A stretch of 64,000 nucleotides of DNA from Chitinophagaceae bacterium (GTDB lineage Bacteria; Bacteroidota; Bacteroidia; Chitinophagales; Chitinophagaceae): positions 236,089-300,088 of the forward strand of contig JADJKL010000007.1 of the NCBI GenBank assembly GCA_016706055.1. The letters are read 5' to 3'. Made by a program: the position numbers and the translations under genes. Shown piece by piece: positions 15,884-24,245 of the stretch. Position 1 is the stretch's first letter; the number at the start of each line of letters is the position of its first letter. Under the pieces are notes generated by a model, which searched no databases, had not been told where the DNA came from, and was given only the letters and a program-made list of their open reading frames with translations.

Positions 15884-18052
15884 ATGTCGATGTCTATAAT
15901 GCAAACGATCAGAGAGAAAGGTGCGAAAGTTACCGTTGTGATAATTGCAATTGCCCTGCTTGGATTTATTTTGACGGATTATTTTTCTGGAAAAGGCCGT
16001 AGTGGCTTTACTGGCGGATCAAAAACTATCGGAAAAGTAAACGGTAAAAGTGTTAACTACGAATCGTTTAACAAACGGGTAGAGTTGATGGAAAACAACA
16101 TGAAGCAACAAGGGTATCCTTCTTCACCGTCATTAACACAACAAGCAGTAGATCAAACCTGGAATCAGGAAATAAACCGAATATTATTATCACAGGAAGT
16201 TGATAAACTGGGTATCCGTATCAGTAAGAAAGAATTGGGCGACATACTTTATGGACCCAATGCTCCACAGGATTTAAAACAACAATTCTCTGATCAGACT
16301 ACAGGACAGTACAATGCAATATCTGCAAAGCAGAACATTGACGAAATGTTGAAAAAAGGAACACAAGAACAAAAGGATAATATCAATAGTTATATAACCG
16401 ATCTGGAAGAGCAGCGCAAACAGGACAAGTATATAGCATTGTTGTCAAACAGCATTAACTATCCTCGTTGGTTTATAGAAAAACAAAATGCGGACAATAG
16501 CCAGATTGCAAAAGTATCATTAGTAAGAGAAGTGTACACAAGCATTCCTGACAGTAGTATTAAAATTGATGACAAAGAAATAGCCGATTATATTAGTAAG
16601 CATAAAGACGATTTCAAACAGGAAGAAAGCCGCAGCATTCAATATGTAACTTTTAACGCTGCGCCAAGTGCATCAGATAGTGCAGAAACAAAAAATAGCC
16701 TTGAGCAAAAAAGAGAAGAGTTTCAGACTACAACTAACATGGAACAATTTCTTGCTGCCGAAGGAGCAAATGGTTATTATGACGGATATATCAATGGCAA
16801 AACAATTCAGATTGCTGCCAAAGATTCAATTTTCAGAACACCTGTTGGACAAGTGTACGGTCCTTATTTAGATGGTGCAAGCTATGTAATGGCAAAAGTA
16901 GAAGGCGCAAGGCAAATGCCCGATACGGTGAAGATTCGCCACATTCTTGTTGCCACCACGCAAAGAGATCCGCAAAGCGGACAATCTTACCAAGTAAGAG
17001 ATACGGCAACTGCAAAAACCAGAATGGATAGTATTCAAACTGCAATTCGTAATGGGTCAAACTTCGATTCTTTAGTGGTTTCATTGTCTGACGATCCAGG
17101 AAGTAAGGATAAGGGCGGTGTTTATGAAAACGTTCCTTCTGGTCAGATGGTTTCAACATTCAACGATTTTATCTTTTTAAATGGTGTAGGTAGCAAAGGA
17201 GTAGTAAAAACAGAATTTGGATATCACTATATAGAAATACTTTCTCAAAAAGGCGGCGGCACTGGTTATAAGATTGCCTACTTGCCTAAAGAAATAATTG
17301 CCAGCCAGGAAACAGATAGTAAAGCACAGAACGATGCAAACGTTTTTGCAGGCGATAGCCGCAATGTAAAATCGTTTGATGAAACATTTGAGAAAAACTG
17401 GAAACCAAAAGGCTATGTAAAAGGAATTGCTACTGATATTAAAAGAGTAGGTGGCAATGTAATGGGTCTTGGCTATTCAAGACAATTTGTAAGAGATATT
17501 TATGCTGCAAGTGCTGGAGATGTATTAAAGCCAGAACGTATTGATGATAATTATGTGGTAGCTGTTGTGGTAGAAGTGTTGAAGGAAGGAACAGTGGGTG
17601 TTGCAAAAGCAAGACCACAGGTAGAACCACTACTTATGAATAAAAAGAAAGCAGAAGTTATAAAGAAAAAAATCGGAAACATAACAACACTAGAAGCTGC
17701 TTCAACCGCACTAAACAATAGCCCGATACAAACGGTAGACAGTGTACGTATGTCATCAAGATCTGGAGCAACTGCTCTTTCTTTTGAACCAAGAATTACC
17801 GGCGCTGCATTTAACCCTGCAAATAAGGGTAAAATAATTACAGAGGCATTAGAAGGAAACAGCGGCGTATATGTTATAAGGGTTGACGAAGTTGGTACTA
17901 CTCCTGTAACGGATGGTAATGTGGCAGAACAGCGAAAAGCGTTAAGTGCTCAGGGCAAACAAATGATGAGCAATTCACAATCGCCAAACTCTCCGGTAAA
18001 TGCTTTAAGAAACGCAGCAACAATTTCTGATAAACGATCTGAAAGATATTAA
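15884..18052 (+). CDS. SurA/PpiD-like peptidyl-prolyl isomerase, membrane-anchored chaperone
   Basis: This ~722-residue protein has a short cytoplasmic N-terminus, one membrane helix (VTVVIIAIALLGFILTDYF) and a large periplasmic part. A SurA_N-like region (VNYESFNKRVELMENNM) is followed by a parvulin domain (VKIRHILVATT, then FDSLVVSLSDDPGSKDKGGVY and TEFGYHYIEILSQ) near residues ~345-460. This layout matches PpiD-type foldases that help outer-membrane and secreted proteins fold. The frame is open upstream to a TTG at 15842, but the ATG at 15884 (or 15890) gives the usual MSIMQTIRExG start of the family. A hairpin terminator follows. Confidence 0.88.
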   Translation: MSMSIMQTIREKGAKVTVVIIAIALLGFILTDYFSGKGRSGFTGGSKTIGKVNGKSVNYESFNKRVELMENNMKQQGYPSSPSLTQQAVDQTWNQEINRILLSQEVDKLGIRISKKELGDILYGPNAPQDLKQQFSDQTTGQYNAISAKQNIDEMLKKGTQEQKDNINSYITDLEEQRKQDKYIALLSNSINYPRWFIEKQNADNSQIAKVSLVREVYTSIPDSSIKIDDKEIADYISKHKDDFKQEESRSIQYVTFNAAPSASDSAETKNSLEQKREEFQTTTNMEQFLAAEGANGYYDGYINGKTIQIAAKDSIFRTPVGQVYGPYLDGASYVMAKVEGARQMPDTVKIRHILVATTQRDPQSGQSYQVRDTATAKTRMDSIQTAIRNGSNFDSLVVSLSDDPGSKDKGGVYENVPSGQMVSTFNDFIFLNGVGSKGVVKTEFGYHYIEILSQKGGGTGYKIAYLPKEIIASQETDSKAQNDANVFAGDSRNVKSFDETFEKNWKPKGYVKGIATDIKRVGGNVMGLGYSRQFVRDIYAASAGDVLKPERIDDNYVVAVVVEVLKEGTVGVAKARPQVEPLLMNKKKAEVIKKKIGNITTLEAASTALNNSPIQTVDSVRMSSRSGATALSFEPRITGAAFNPANKGKIITEALEGNSGVYVIRVDEVGTTPVTDGNVAEQRKALSAQGKQMMSNSQSPNSPVNALRNAATISDKRSERY

Positions 18053-18077
18053 GATACATTCAACCAAAATCAACTGC

Positions 18078-18116
18078 AATCCCATTTTACTAATAGTAGA
18101 ATGGGATTTTTCTTTT
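18078..18116 (+). terminator. Rho-independent terminator after ppiD-like gene
   Basis: AATCCCATTTTACT pairs with AGTAGAATGGGATT around a short loop, followed by TTTTCTTTT. It lies ~26 bases after the stop codon. Confidence 0.75.
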
Positions 18117-18180
18117 GCCGAAGTCGCAAACGTAGCCCAGTCTTATTTGTTATTTTTACACATCCATAATTAAGAATTGA

Positions 18181-18687
18181 ATGAGTGAACTGTTTGTAAA
18201 TAAAGTGGCAGAAAGCGGATTGATAACAATTGATCTGGAAAAATATATTCCTAAAGGCGAGAATATGCTTTTTGATTTAAAGGAATATCTTTTTATGGAA
18301 TTGATATTGAAAGAGAAAGAATTCAGAGCCTCACTGAAAGAAACGGAGTGGGAAAAATTCAGGGATAAGAATGTGGCTATTGTTTGTTCGGCCGATGCAA
18401 TCATTCCTGTTTGGGCTTATATGTTGGTTGTTTCTTATTTACAGCCTGTAGCAAAAGAAATAGTAATGGGCGACGCACAAGAGTTGGAGAAAAAACTATT
18501 TATTCAAAATATTGATGCAATTAATATCAATGAGTTTGCCGATAAAAGAATTGTAATAAAAGGCTGTGGCGAAACACCTATTGCAGATTTTGCTTACATG
18601 GAAATTACAAAGCGATTATTGCCGGTAGTAAAAAGTATTATGTATGGAGAACCATGTAGTACCGTACCCGTTTACAAGAAAAAGTAA
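18181..18687 (+). CDS. DUF2480 family protein
   Basis: This 168-residue cytoplasmic protein fits DUF2480, a conserved Bacteroidota family of unknown function. Visible features are the opening ELFVNKVAESGLITIDLE, the central VAIVCSADAIIPVWAYMLV and the late RIVIKGCGETPIADFAYMEI with a conserved Cys. There is no signal peptide. It ends 3 bases before the convergent corA stop, so the two genes meet tail to tail without space for a terminator. Confidence 0.8.
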   Translation: MSELFVNKVAESGLITIDLEKYIPKGENMLFDLKEYLFMELILKEKEFRASLKETEWEKFRDKNVAIVCSADAIIPVWAYMLVVSYLQPVAKEIVMGDAQELEKKLFIQNIDAININEFADKRIVIKGCGETPIADFAYMEITKRLLPVVKSIMYGEPCSTVPVYKKK

Positions 18688-18690
18688 ATA

Positions 18691-19803
18691 CTAAAACCAA
18701 CCTCTTTTTCTGAACAACCTTATCATCACCAGCGGTATTAACAACATGAAACAAACCGCAGCCCAAAAGCCATATTGATTATTAAGAAAAGGAATGCTTG
18801 TAAAGTTCATTCCGAAAATGCCGCCGATAACAGTTGCTGGAGCTAAGAGACAAGTAACAACAGCCATCACCTTCATCACTTCGTTCATCTTTAAGTTTAC
18901 ATTATTGATATGCAGATCTTGCAGGCTCATCATAATATCCCGATAGTTCTCCACTAATTCACTTGCTTGTATAATGTGGTCGTAAACGTCTTTATAATAT
19001 TTGGTATGACGATCTTCTAGCAACTCACTATCACTTCTTAAAAAACCGTTGACAACTTCCCGAACAGGCGAAAAGTTTCTTTTTAAAATAATCAACTCTT
19101 TTCGCAGATGTGTAATATGTGATAAAGCTCTTGTACTTCCGGCTGCCACATCTTCTTCCACATCTTCAATTCTTTCGCCAAGTTTTTCCATTATAATAAA
19201 ATAATGGTCAACTATCATATCCAGCAACATATAGCACAGGTAATCGGCACCCCGCTGCCTTAGTTTACCACCACTGGTTTTCATTTTTTCTCTAAGCGTA
19301 TTAAATACATCCCGACGGGCATCTTCCTGAAAACTGATGACAACATCTTTACCAAGAATAATACTGATCTGCTCTTGCTCCACAGCGAAAGAATCTTCAT
19401 TATAGTATAGCATATTTAGCAGGCAAAAAATACTATTGTCTGCTTCGTCTAGTTTTGGCCGCTGGTTAATACTCAGAATGTCTTCTATAACCAATGGATG
19501 TATTTCATATTGATTACAAATGGCTTCCACATCGCTTTTACGAAGACCATCAATATTGATCCAGCTGGTGTGACCACTATTCTTATATGAAAAACATTCA
19601 TCGATACTGGTTAGATTTTTTGCTTCAAGATAATCGGCGTCGTAATCGTACACAGAAATATTTATTTCTTTTGCTTCGGTACGAATAGGGGCAATCGTTG
19701 GGTTTACCGATAAAATTTCTTTTGTACGCTTTGGCGCAAAAAATTTCGGTATATCGGTAAGATATTTTAAATATTTATCGGGGCGAAGATCATCCAATTT
19801 CAT
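18691..19803 (-). CDS. corA: Magnesium/cobalt transporter CorA
   Basis: This 370-residue protein has the CorA layout: a large N-terminal cytoplasmic alpha/beta domain, a long helix (~residues 200-310), and two C-terminal membrane helices (VMAVVTCLLAPATVIGGIF and YGFWAAVCFMLLIPLVMI). The signature GMNFTSIPF after the first helix is the pore GMN motif. The C-terminus is basic (RLFRKRGWF). It is a pentameric channel for Mg2+ in the inner membrane. Confidence 0.93.
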   Translation of the reverse strand: MKLDDLRPDKYLKYLTDIPKFFAPKRTKEILSVNPTIAPIRTEAKEINISVYDYDADYLEAKNLTSIDECFSYKNSGHTSWINIDGLRKSDVEAICNQYEIHPLVIEDILSINQRPKLDEADNSIFCLLNMLYYNEDSFAVEQEQISIILGKDVVISFQEDARRDVFNTLREKMKTSGGKLRQRGADYLCYMLLDMIVDHYFIIMEKLGERIEDVEEDVAAGSTRALSHITHLRKELIILKRNFSPVREVVNGFLRSDSELLEDRHTKYYKDVYDHIIQASELVENYRDIMMSLQDLHINNVNLKMNEVMKVMAVVTCLLAPATVIGGIFGMNFTSIPFLNNQYGFWAAVCFMLLIPLVMIRLFRKRGWF

Positions 19804-19821
19804 AATAGGAAGTTAGGGAAT

Positions 19822-19881
19822 CTAACGGATATACTCATAATCTGCGAATCGCTTTAACTCTTTGCCTTTATTATCCGTGAG
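19822..19881 (-). pseudogene. Duplicated 3' fragment of the TlpA-like gene
   Basis: On the minus strand these 60 bases encode LTDNKGKELKRFADY, EYIR and a stop. That closely matches the C-terminus of the adjacent TlpA-like protein (FTENKGREIKRFADYDPD ... EYIR). The rest of the copy is missing, so it looks like the remnant of a tandem paralogue or a partial duplication. Confidence 0.55.
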
Positions 19882-19922
19882 TTGATCGGAACGGATTTCC
19901 GATGACCAGCCAATACAGAAAA

Positions 19923-21017
19923 CTACCGGATATATTCATTAATAAGCGATTCGTATGCACTTACATTATCTGGATCATAATCCGCAAAGCGTTTTATTTC
20001 TCTGCCTTTATTTTCGGTAAAAATTATTAAAGGAATGGTTATAAATCTGAATTGGTTTTGTACATCATTTATTTGTTCCAGCGGCACATGCACCTGCGGC
20101 CAGTTCATTTTTTCATACAATACAGCTTTCAGCCATTGCTCTTTCTTTTCATCAATAGAAATACTGATGATTTTTAAACCTGTGCTAGTATACTTTTTCT
20201 CAATTTCTTTTAGTAGTGGAACTTCTTTGCGGCAAGGGGCACACCAGCTTGCCCAGAAGATCAGCATATTAATTTTTGCTGTCGAATCAAAAATTGAATG
20301 AGAAATATTTTCTGGAGTTAACAACGAAAGGTTTGGAAACGGCGCATTATCATCTGGTCTTATTGCTATATATTTTTTAAAAGCATCACCTTCTTTTGAT
20401 TGTTGCACATCAGCATTGAACAACGAAAAGATGTTTTTTAATTCAGTTTTAGAATACTGCTCTCCGGAGCGATAAATACTTTCCAATAGAAAAAAGGAAA
20501 AGGGATTTTGCTCTATTGTTTTTTTGAAAGAGGTAATTTTTTGTAACCTTTTTACTGAATCAAGATTGCCAACCCATCTAAAATCAATAAACTGGTTTTT
20601 GAACAGTAGTTCATTTTCTTTCCCGGACACTATCCGCAGGTAAGGAGGTTTACTATTATCACCACCGATTATAAAGTTTCCCGGCTCGATATAAAATGCA
20701 TCGGTGGAGGTTTGCATACTGTCAGCACCGAGAGTATGGTTTCTGTACAACAGCCGTTTTACTTGTGAGCTATCCCAATAATGAATGCTGGCAAGAAAAG
20801 GAGAACTGATTTTTGTTTTGAATTGAAAATGCCCATCTTTTATTGTAGTTGAATCAATTGGAGTTTTCCATTTTCTTGCGTCTGCTAAATAAATTTTACC
20901 ATTGGGCACACCAGTTATATTTCCTTTGATGGTAATAACAGAAGAAGAAGTTTCCTTTTTAGAATTGCAGGATAAAATAAATGATAGAAGAATATTAAAA
21001 AATAGCACAAGCTTCAT
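19923..21017 (-). CDS. TlpA-like thioredoxin lipoprotein with DUF4369 domain
   Basis: This 364-residue lipoprotein has a lipobox at LLSFILSCNSKK. Residues ~28-125 resemble DUF4369 (IKGNITGVPNGKIYLADARKW, SFQFKTKI-like strands). The C-terminal thioredoxin domain contains NMLIFWASWCAPCRKEVPLL with the CxxC pair (Cys-Ala-Pro-Cys) near residue 260 and a cis-Pro region near ITIPLIIFTENKG. Such proteins reduce periplasmic disulfides, for example in cytochrome maturation. Downstream lies a truncated copy of its own 3' end. Confidence 0.85.
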   Translation of the reverse strand: MKLVLFFNILLSFILSCNSKKETSSSVITIKGNITGVPNGKIYLADARKWKTPIDSTTIKDGHFQFKTKISSPFLASIHYWDSSQVKRLLYRNHTLGADSMQTSTDAFYIEPGNFIIGGDNSKPPYLRIVSGKENELLFKNQFIDFRWVGNLDSVKRLQKITSFKKTIEQNPFSFFLLESIYRSGEQYSKTELKNIFSLFNADVQQSKEGDAFKKYIAIRPDDNAPFPNLSLLTPENISHSIFDSTAKINMLIFWASWCAPCRKEVPLLKEIEKKYTSTGLKIISISIDEKKEQWLKAVLYEKMNWPQVHVPLEQINDVQNQFRFITIPLIIFTENKGREIKRFADYDPDNVSAYESLINEYIR

Positions 21018-21071
21018 ACAACATAAGTTACAATATTTTTTTATCAGCCCATAAGCAATGTACTGTAGAAA

Positions 21072-22130
21072 TTATTCTTTTTTAGATAATGTGCCAGCAC
21101 CCAGCGTCGCTTTTTTAAACCACACTTCTGCGTAGCATCCATTTGCATATTGTTTTGCTATATCGCCACCATAGGTTTCTGATCCGGTGCTCCAAACGAT
21201 ATTTGTTTCTGGAGCTTTTCCATTCGTTTGATTATATGCTCCTTGTTTAAAATTTTGCAACTCACCGGCATACGCATTTTCTTTTTCAACACCATCACGG
21301 CCAATAGCAGCAAACAGTGTCAATACTTGTTGAGGAATATCTGCATATTTTGCAAACGAAGATTTCGTTAAGTCTTTAGTGAACTTTTTTGTTGCATGAC
21401 CTTTACTTGTAAAAGTGAAATACATGATACCATTATATACGTTTACTTCATAGCTAAACTCTTCTCCCAATTCAATTCCATCTTTTGGTTCTTCGGGGTA
21501 TGAGGCTGGGCTGGTTCCAATAACAGCCATATCATATCCCCAAACGGCTGTTGAATAATCCCATCGTTTATCATTATTGCCTGCGGTATTTATTTCATAG
21601 TTCCAAAAAACAGAACCTTTTTTATGTCCGGGAAATTTTTTATAAAATATTTTCAGCGGCTCGTTTTGATGTCCTTCCGTTCCATGAATTTGCCCAACAA
21701 CTACCGAGTAGGATGCCGCCACTCTTGCATCACCAGAAGTGGAAACATGCATTACTTTTAATGTGCCGGTTAATTTACCACCTGTTTCAGGTGTCCAATG
21801 TTTTTTTTGTCCTAATTCTGTTCGGGTGTTGCCGGAATTTGGAGAAGTAACACCGGAATTAGGTGTTTTATATACTACCCAATTTGTTTTTCCATCGTTT
21901 GAAACATAAAAAAATTCTTTGTGTTCAACATTTACTAAATCTTTAATGTTTTTACCATCGCCGCAAAGAATACTCCATTCGCTCATAAAAGGAATAACAT
22001 CGTTTGGATAGATTGCAGATTTTGTTTCTTTAGTAGTAGAATTTTTAGGAGTATTACAACTATTCAGTAATAATATAATAGCAAGCAGTAAAGGGGGTTG
22101 TAATAATAGTTTAATTGTTTTAGTATTCAT
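21072..22130 (-). CDS. Polysaccharide lyase family 7 (alginate lyase-like) lipoprotein
   Basis: This 352-residue protein has a lipoprotein signal (LLLAIILLLNSCNT). PL7 hallmarks are the catalytic-cleft strands RTELGQ (family RxELR), VVVGQIHGTEG (family QIH) and the late NFKQGAYNQTNG (family YFKAGxYNQ). PL7 enzymes cut alginate or related polyuronates by beta-elimination. The Arg-Thr-Glu-Leu motif here is followed by Gly rather than Arg. It stands alone: no second lyase, SusCD pair or uronate pathway gene is next to it. Confidence 0.85.
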   Translation of the reverse strand: MNTKTIKLLLQPPLLLAIILLLNSCNTPKNSTTKETKSAIYPNDVIPFMSEWSILCGDGKNIKDLVNVEHKEFFYVSNDGKTNWVVYKTPNSGVTSPNSGNTRTELGQKKHWTPETGGKLTGTLKVMHVSTSGDARVAASYSVVVGQIHGTEGHQNEPLKIFYKKFPGHKKGSVFWNYEINTAGNNDKRWDYSTAVWGYDMAVIGTSPASYPEEPKDGIELGEEFSYEVNVYNGIMYFTFTSKGHATKKFTKDLTKSSFAKYADIPQQVLTLFAAIGRDGVEKENAYAGELQNFKQGAYNQTNGKAPETNIVWSTGSETYGGDIAKQYANGCYAEVWFKKATLGAGTLSKKE

Positions 22131-22164
22131 TTTTTCTTGCTAAAAAATTAAATGTAAGGTTTGT

Positions 22165-22354
22165 TAACGGACACGGCTTGGCGATGTGGCGGTATTTGAA
22201 AATCGTCAGCCCGTAACCGAAGCTAAATTTATAACTAAAAGTTCATTGTTTATTCTTTTGCTTGGTGTTATTCGTTGGCTGGAACTGAAGCTGAGTAGCG
22301 AACAAAAAGCTGAGAATATATGCGTCGCCCCGCCATATTGCCAAGCCGCCTGTT
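22165..22354. repeat. Long palindromic repeat L, copy A (190 bp)
   Basis: The element begins TAACGGACACGGC and ends CCGCCTGTT. Its end arms 22174-22192 and 22330-22348 are inverted copies (17 of 19 bases). Over its first 79 bases it matches copy B (38770-38960) at 76 positions, and over its last 32 bases at 31; the middle diverges. It contains no credible gene. Confidence 0.9.
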
Positions 22355-22361
22355 GTATGCC
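22351..22361. repeat. Cassette A boundary inverted repeat, left arm
   Basis: TGTTGTATGCC here is the exact reverse complement of 22979-22989, on the other side of the single gene. The GTATGCC part is specific to this locus; the TGTT part is shared with cassette B. Confidence 0.8.
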
Positions 22362-22450
22362 GTTCTTCGTCAAGTTTTAGATAGTGTCGAAAAATAATTT
22401 GTCCCTACAATCATCCACAAGAAAGTGCCTATGTTTCTAATGAAAAGTGT

Positions 22451-22972
22451 TCAAGCTGGCTTCAAGGTCTCAACTTTGAAAATATATTCAATCGGGGTTT
22501 TGTCATAGGTATGGCTAAATGTAAAATACAAAATGTCTACTAACAAAAAAGCAAGCCCTCCAACAACGAATACATGAACTTTATTGTAGTTAATTTTCGC
22601 TATGAATTTATCTGTCAATATAAATGTTGCAATGGCTCCAAAGCCTGCTGTCACAGGTCCACAAAATGCGACAAACCACGAACTTACCATTGTTAACAAC
22701 CAAACAATGAGATAAGTTAAAATCATTAAAAAGTAATACTTCAAAAGGGTCTTTGTTTGAAGTTCTTTTTTGGTCAGTAAGAAAATAATAATAGTCGTAC
22801 TTGTATATAATAAACCAGGAAAAAAAACACCGCCTTTGTTTTGCAAACTGTAATATAAATAGGTTGAAAGTCCGCCCGAAACTAAGAACAGAAGTATAGA
22901 AATAAATAGCATCAAGAAATTAATCCTGTCTTGGGGCAATGTTTTGATATTTGTGATAACTGTCTGCTCCAT
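22451..22972 (-). CDS. Hypothetical multi-spanning membrane protein (cassette A cargo)
   Basis: This ~173-residue protein has four or five membrane helices (LMLFISILLFLVSGGLSTYL, GLLYTSTTIIIFLLT, FLMILTYLIVWLLTMVSSWF, FVVGGLAFLLVDILYF). I recognise no family. The frame extends to a GTG at 22990 that lies inside the boundary repeat; I prefer the ATG at 22972 (MEQTVITNIKT). The gene is the only cargo between repeat L and the right-hand hairpin. The same arrangement surrounds the beta-lactamase-like gene at 38959-40143. Confidence 0.65.
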   Translation of the reverse strand: MEQTVITNIKTLPQDRINFLMLFISILLFLVSGGLSTYLYYSLQNKGGVFFPGLLYTSTTIIIFLLTKKELQTKTLLKYYFLMILTYLIVWLLTMVSSWFVAFCGPVTAGFGAIATFILTDKFIAKINYNKVHVFVVGGLAFLLVDILYFTFSHTYDKTPIEYIFKVETLKPA

Positions 22973-22978
22973 TAGAAT

Positions 22979-23025
22979 GGCATACAACACATAAATTTAC
23001 GATACTGCCGGCATAAATATGTGTT
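22979..23025. repeat. Cassette A right boundary and hairpin R, copy A
   Basis: GGCATACAACA (22979-22989) is the complement of the left arm. It runs into a hairpin in which AACACATAAATTTA (22986-22999) and TAAATATGTGTT (23014-23025) flank the palindrome TGCCGGCA. The first half (AACACATAAATTTAyGATA) recurs at 40199-40217. Confidence 0.8.
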
Positions 23026-23068
23026 GACAATCAGCGTATTTTTATACCAGAACATTCGAAAGGCTTTA

Positions 23069-24142
23069 TTACAACCGCTCATACAAACCCCTCAACTTTT
23101 CCCTTGTCATAATTTTTTCCCAGTCTTTTCCCAATGCATTTTCCCAGAGTGGTTTCATGCCGATAGATACATCAATCATTTTATTAAAATCATCATCGCT
23201 TAATCCTTTGCAGATACCAGTTGGTATATCAATCTTATTTTTCTCTACCATGTATTTAAATTCTTTTACACCGGCAGGATAATATTCCTCCAAATGATTC
23301 ATCACAATACAATTGCCAATACCATGTTTTGTTCCTAACAAATAACTTAAACCATAACTTACTGCATGTGCCACACCCACCTGCGAGTAAGCAATACTCA
23401 TTCCTCCGGCATAAGAAGCCATCATTAATTTATCGTCGCAATCAGCATCCCAACCTTCTCGGTTAACAAATACATCCCGGCAAAGTTGTAAGGCTTTGTC
23501 GCCATAGCTTTTGCTAAATTCGTTCAGGTAAGTTCCTTCCAGGCTTTCAATACAATGGATATAACAGTCCATGCCAGTGTAGAAGCGTTGGTTAGTTGGA
23601 GCATCTGCTGTCAGTTCAGGATCAAGCACTATCTGATCAAACGGAGTAAAATCAGAATTCATTCCCAGCTTTTTTGTTGGCCCCGTTAAAACGGTCGTTC
23701 TGGAAACTTCGGCACCCGTTCCGCTTAATGTTGGAATACCAACTTTATATACACCGGGTTTTTTTACCAAATCCCAACCCTGGTAATCGGCAGAAGAGCC
23801 AGTATTGTTCATCATCAATGAAACGGCTTTGGCAAGATCTAAAGAAGAGCCGCCACCGATACCAATAACACCGCTTACAGTTCCAAACTCATCTTTTAGT
23901 TGCTGTGCCAACGAATCAACATAAGTTGTTTTGGGTTCGTAGGTAACATCTACAAAAATTACTTTATCATTTCCACGAACGGGAATTCTATTAACCAACG
24001 GCTTTCCTTCAAAGAAATGATCTACCAAAAAAATCATTGGCGAGCCGTCTATTCTATGCGGAGTAATAATTTCATCTAGCTGATTGAAAGAACCACGGCC
24101 ATATACTACATAGCCAACCATTTTGAAATTGCGGAATTGCAT
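23069..24142 (-). CDS. kdnB: 3-deoxy-alpha-D-manno-octulosonate 8-oxidase (KdnB-like iron-containing alcohol dehydrogenase)
   Basis: This 357-residue group III Fe-alcohol dehydrogenase has the nucleotide-binding motif GIGGGSSLDLAKA, GIPTLSGTGAEVSRT, and metal-ligand regions TGMDCYIHCIES and GVAHAVSYGLSYLLGTKHGIGN. The start MQFRNFKMVGYVVYGRGSF resembles KdnB, the enzyme that oxidises C8 of Kdo for 8-amino-Kdo synthesis. The neighbouring kdsB supports this. An alternative start is the Met at residue 8. The aminotransferase partner KdnA is not in the window. The general Fe-ADH call is firm; the KdnB assignment relies on context. Confidence 0.78.
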   Translation of the reverse strand: MQFRNFKMVGYVVYGRGSFNQLDEIITPHRIDGSPMIFLVDHFFEGKPLVNRIPVRGNDKVIFVDVTYEPKTTYVDSLAQQLKDEFGTVSGVIGIGGGSSLDLAKAVSLMMNNTGSSADYQGWDLVKKPGVYKVGIPTLSGTGAEVSRTTVLTGPTKKLGMNSDFTPFDQIVLDPELTADAPTNQRFYTGMDCYIHCIESLEGTYLNEFSKSYGDKALQLCRDVFVNREGWDADCDDKLMMASYAGGMSIAYSQVGVAHAVSYGLSYLLGTKHGIGNCIVMNHLEEYYPAGVKEFKYMVEKNKIDIPTGICKGLSDDDFNKMIDVSIGMKPLWENALGKDWEKIMTREKLRGLYERL

Positions 24143-24155
24143 AAATAAAATTTGA

Positions 24156-24236
24156 CCACAAAATTACACGAAACCACACGAAAGGGTTTAATGTAATTCC
24201 CAGAGTATTTTTCGTGGCATTTTGTGTGATTTCGTG
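24156..24236. repeat. Imperfect inverted repeat between kdsB and kdnB
   Basis: The left part CCACAAAATTACACGAAACCAC and the right part (24211-24236, TTTCGTGG...TTTCGTGG) are imperfect reverse complements built from CACGAAA units. It may be a palindromic intergenic element or a transcript-processing hairpin. Confidence 0.5.
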
Positions 24237-24245
24237 GCCTTGTAG

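Noticed and set aside
22186..22380. 64-codon frame inside repeat L copy A
   Set aside because: The frame is not preserved in copy B of the repeat, and the stretch is better explained as a palindrome.
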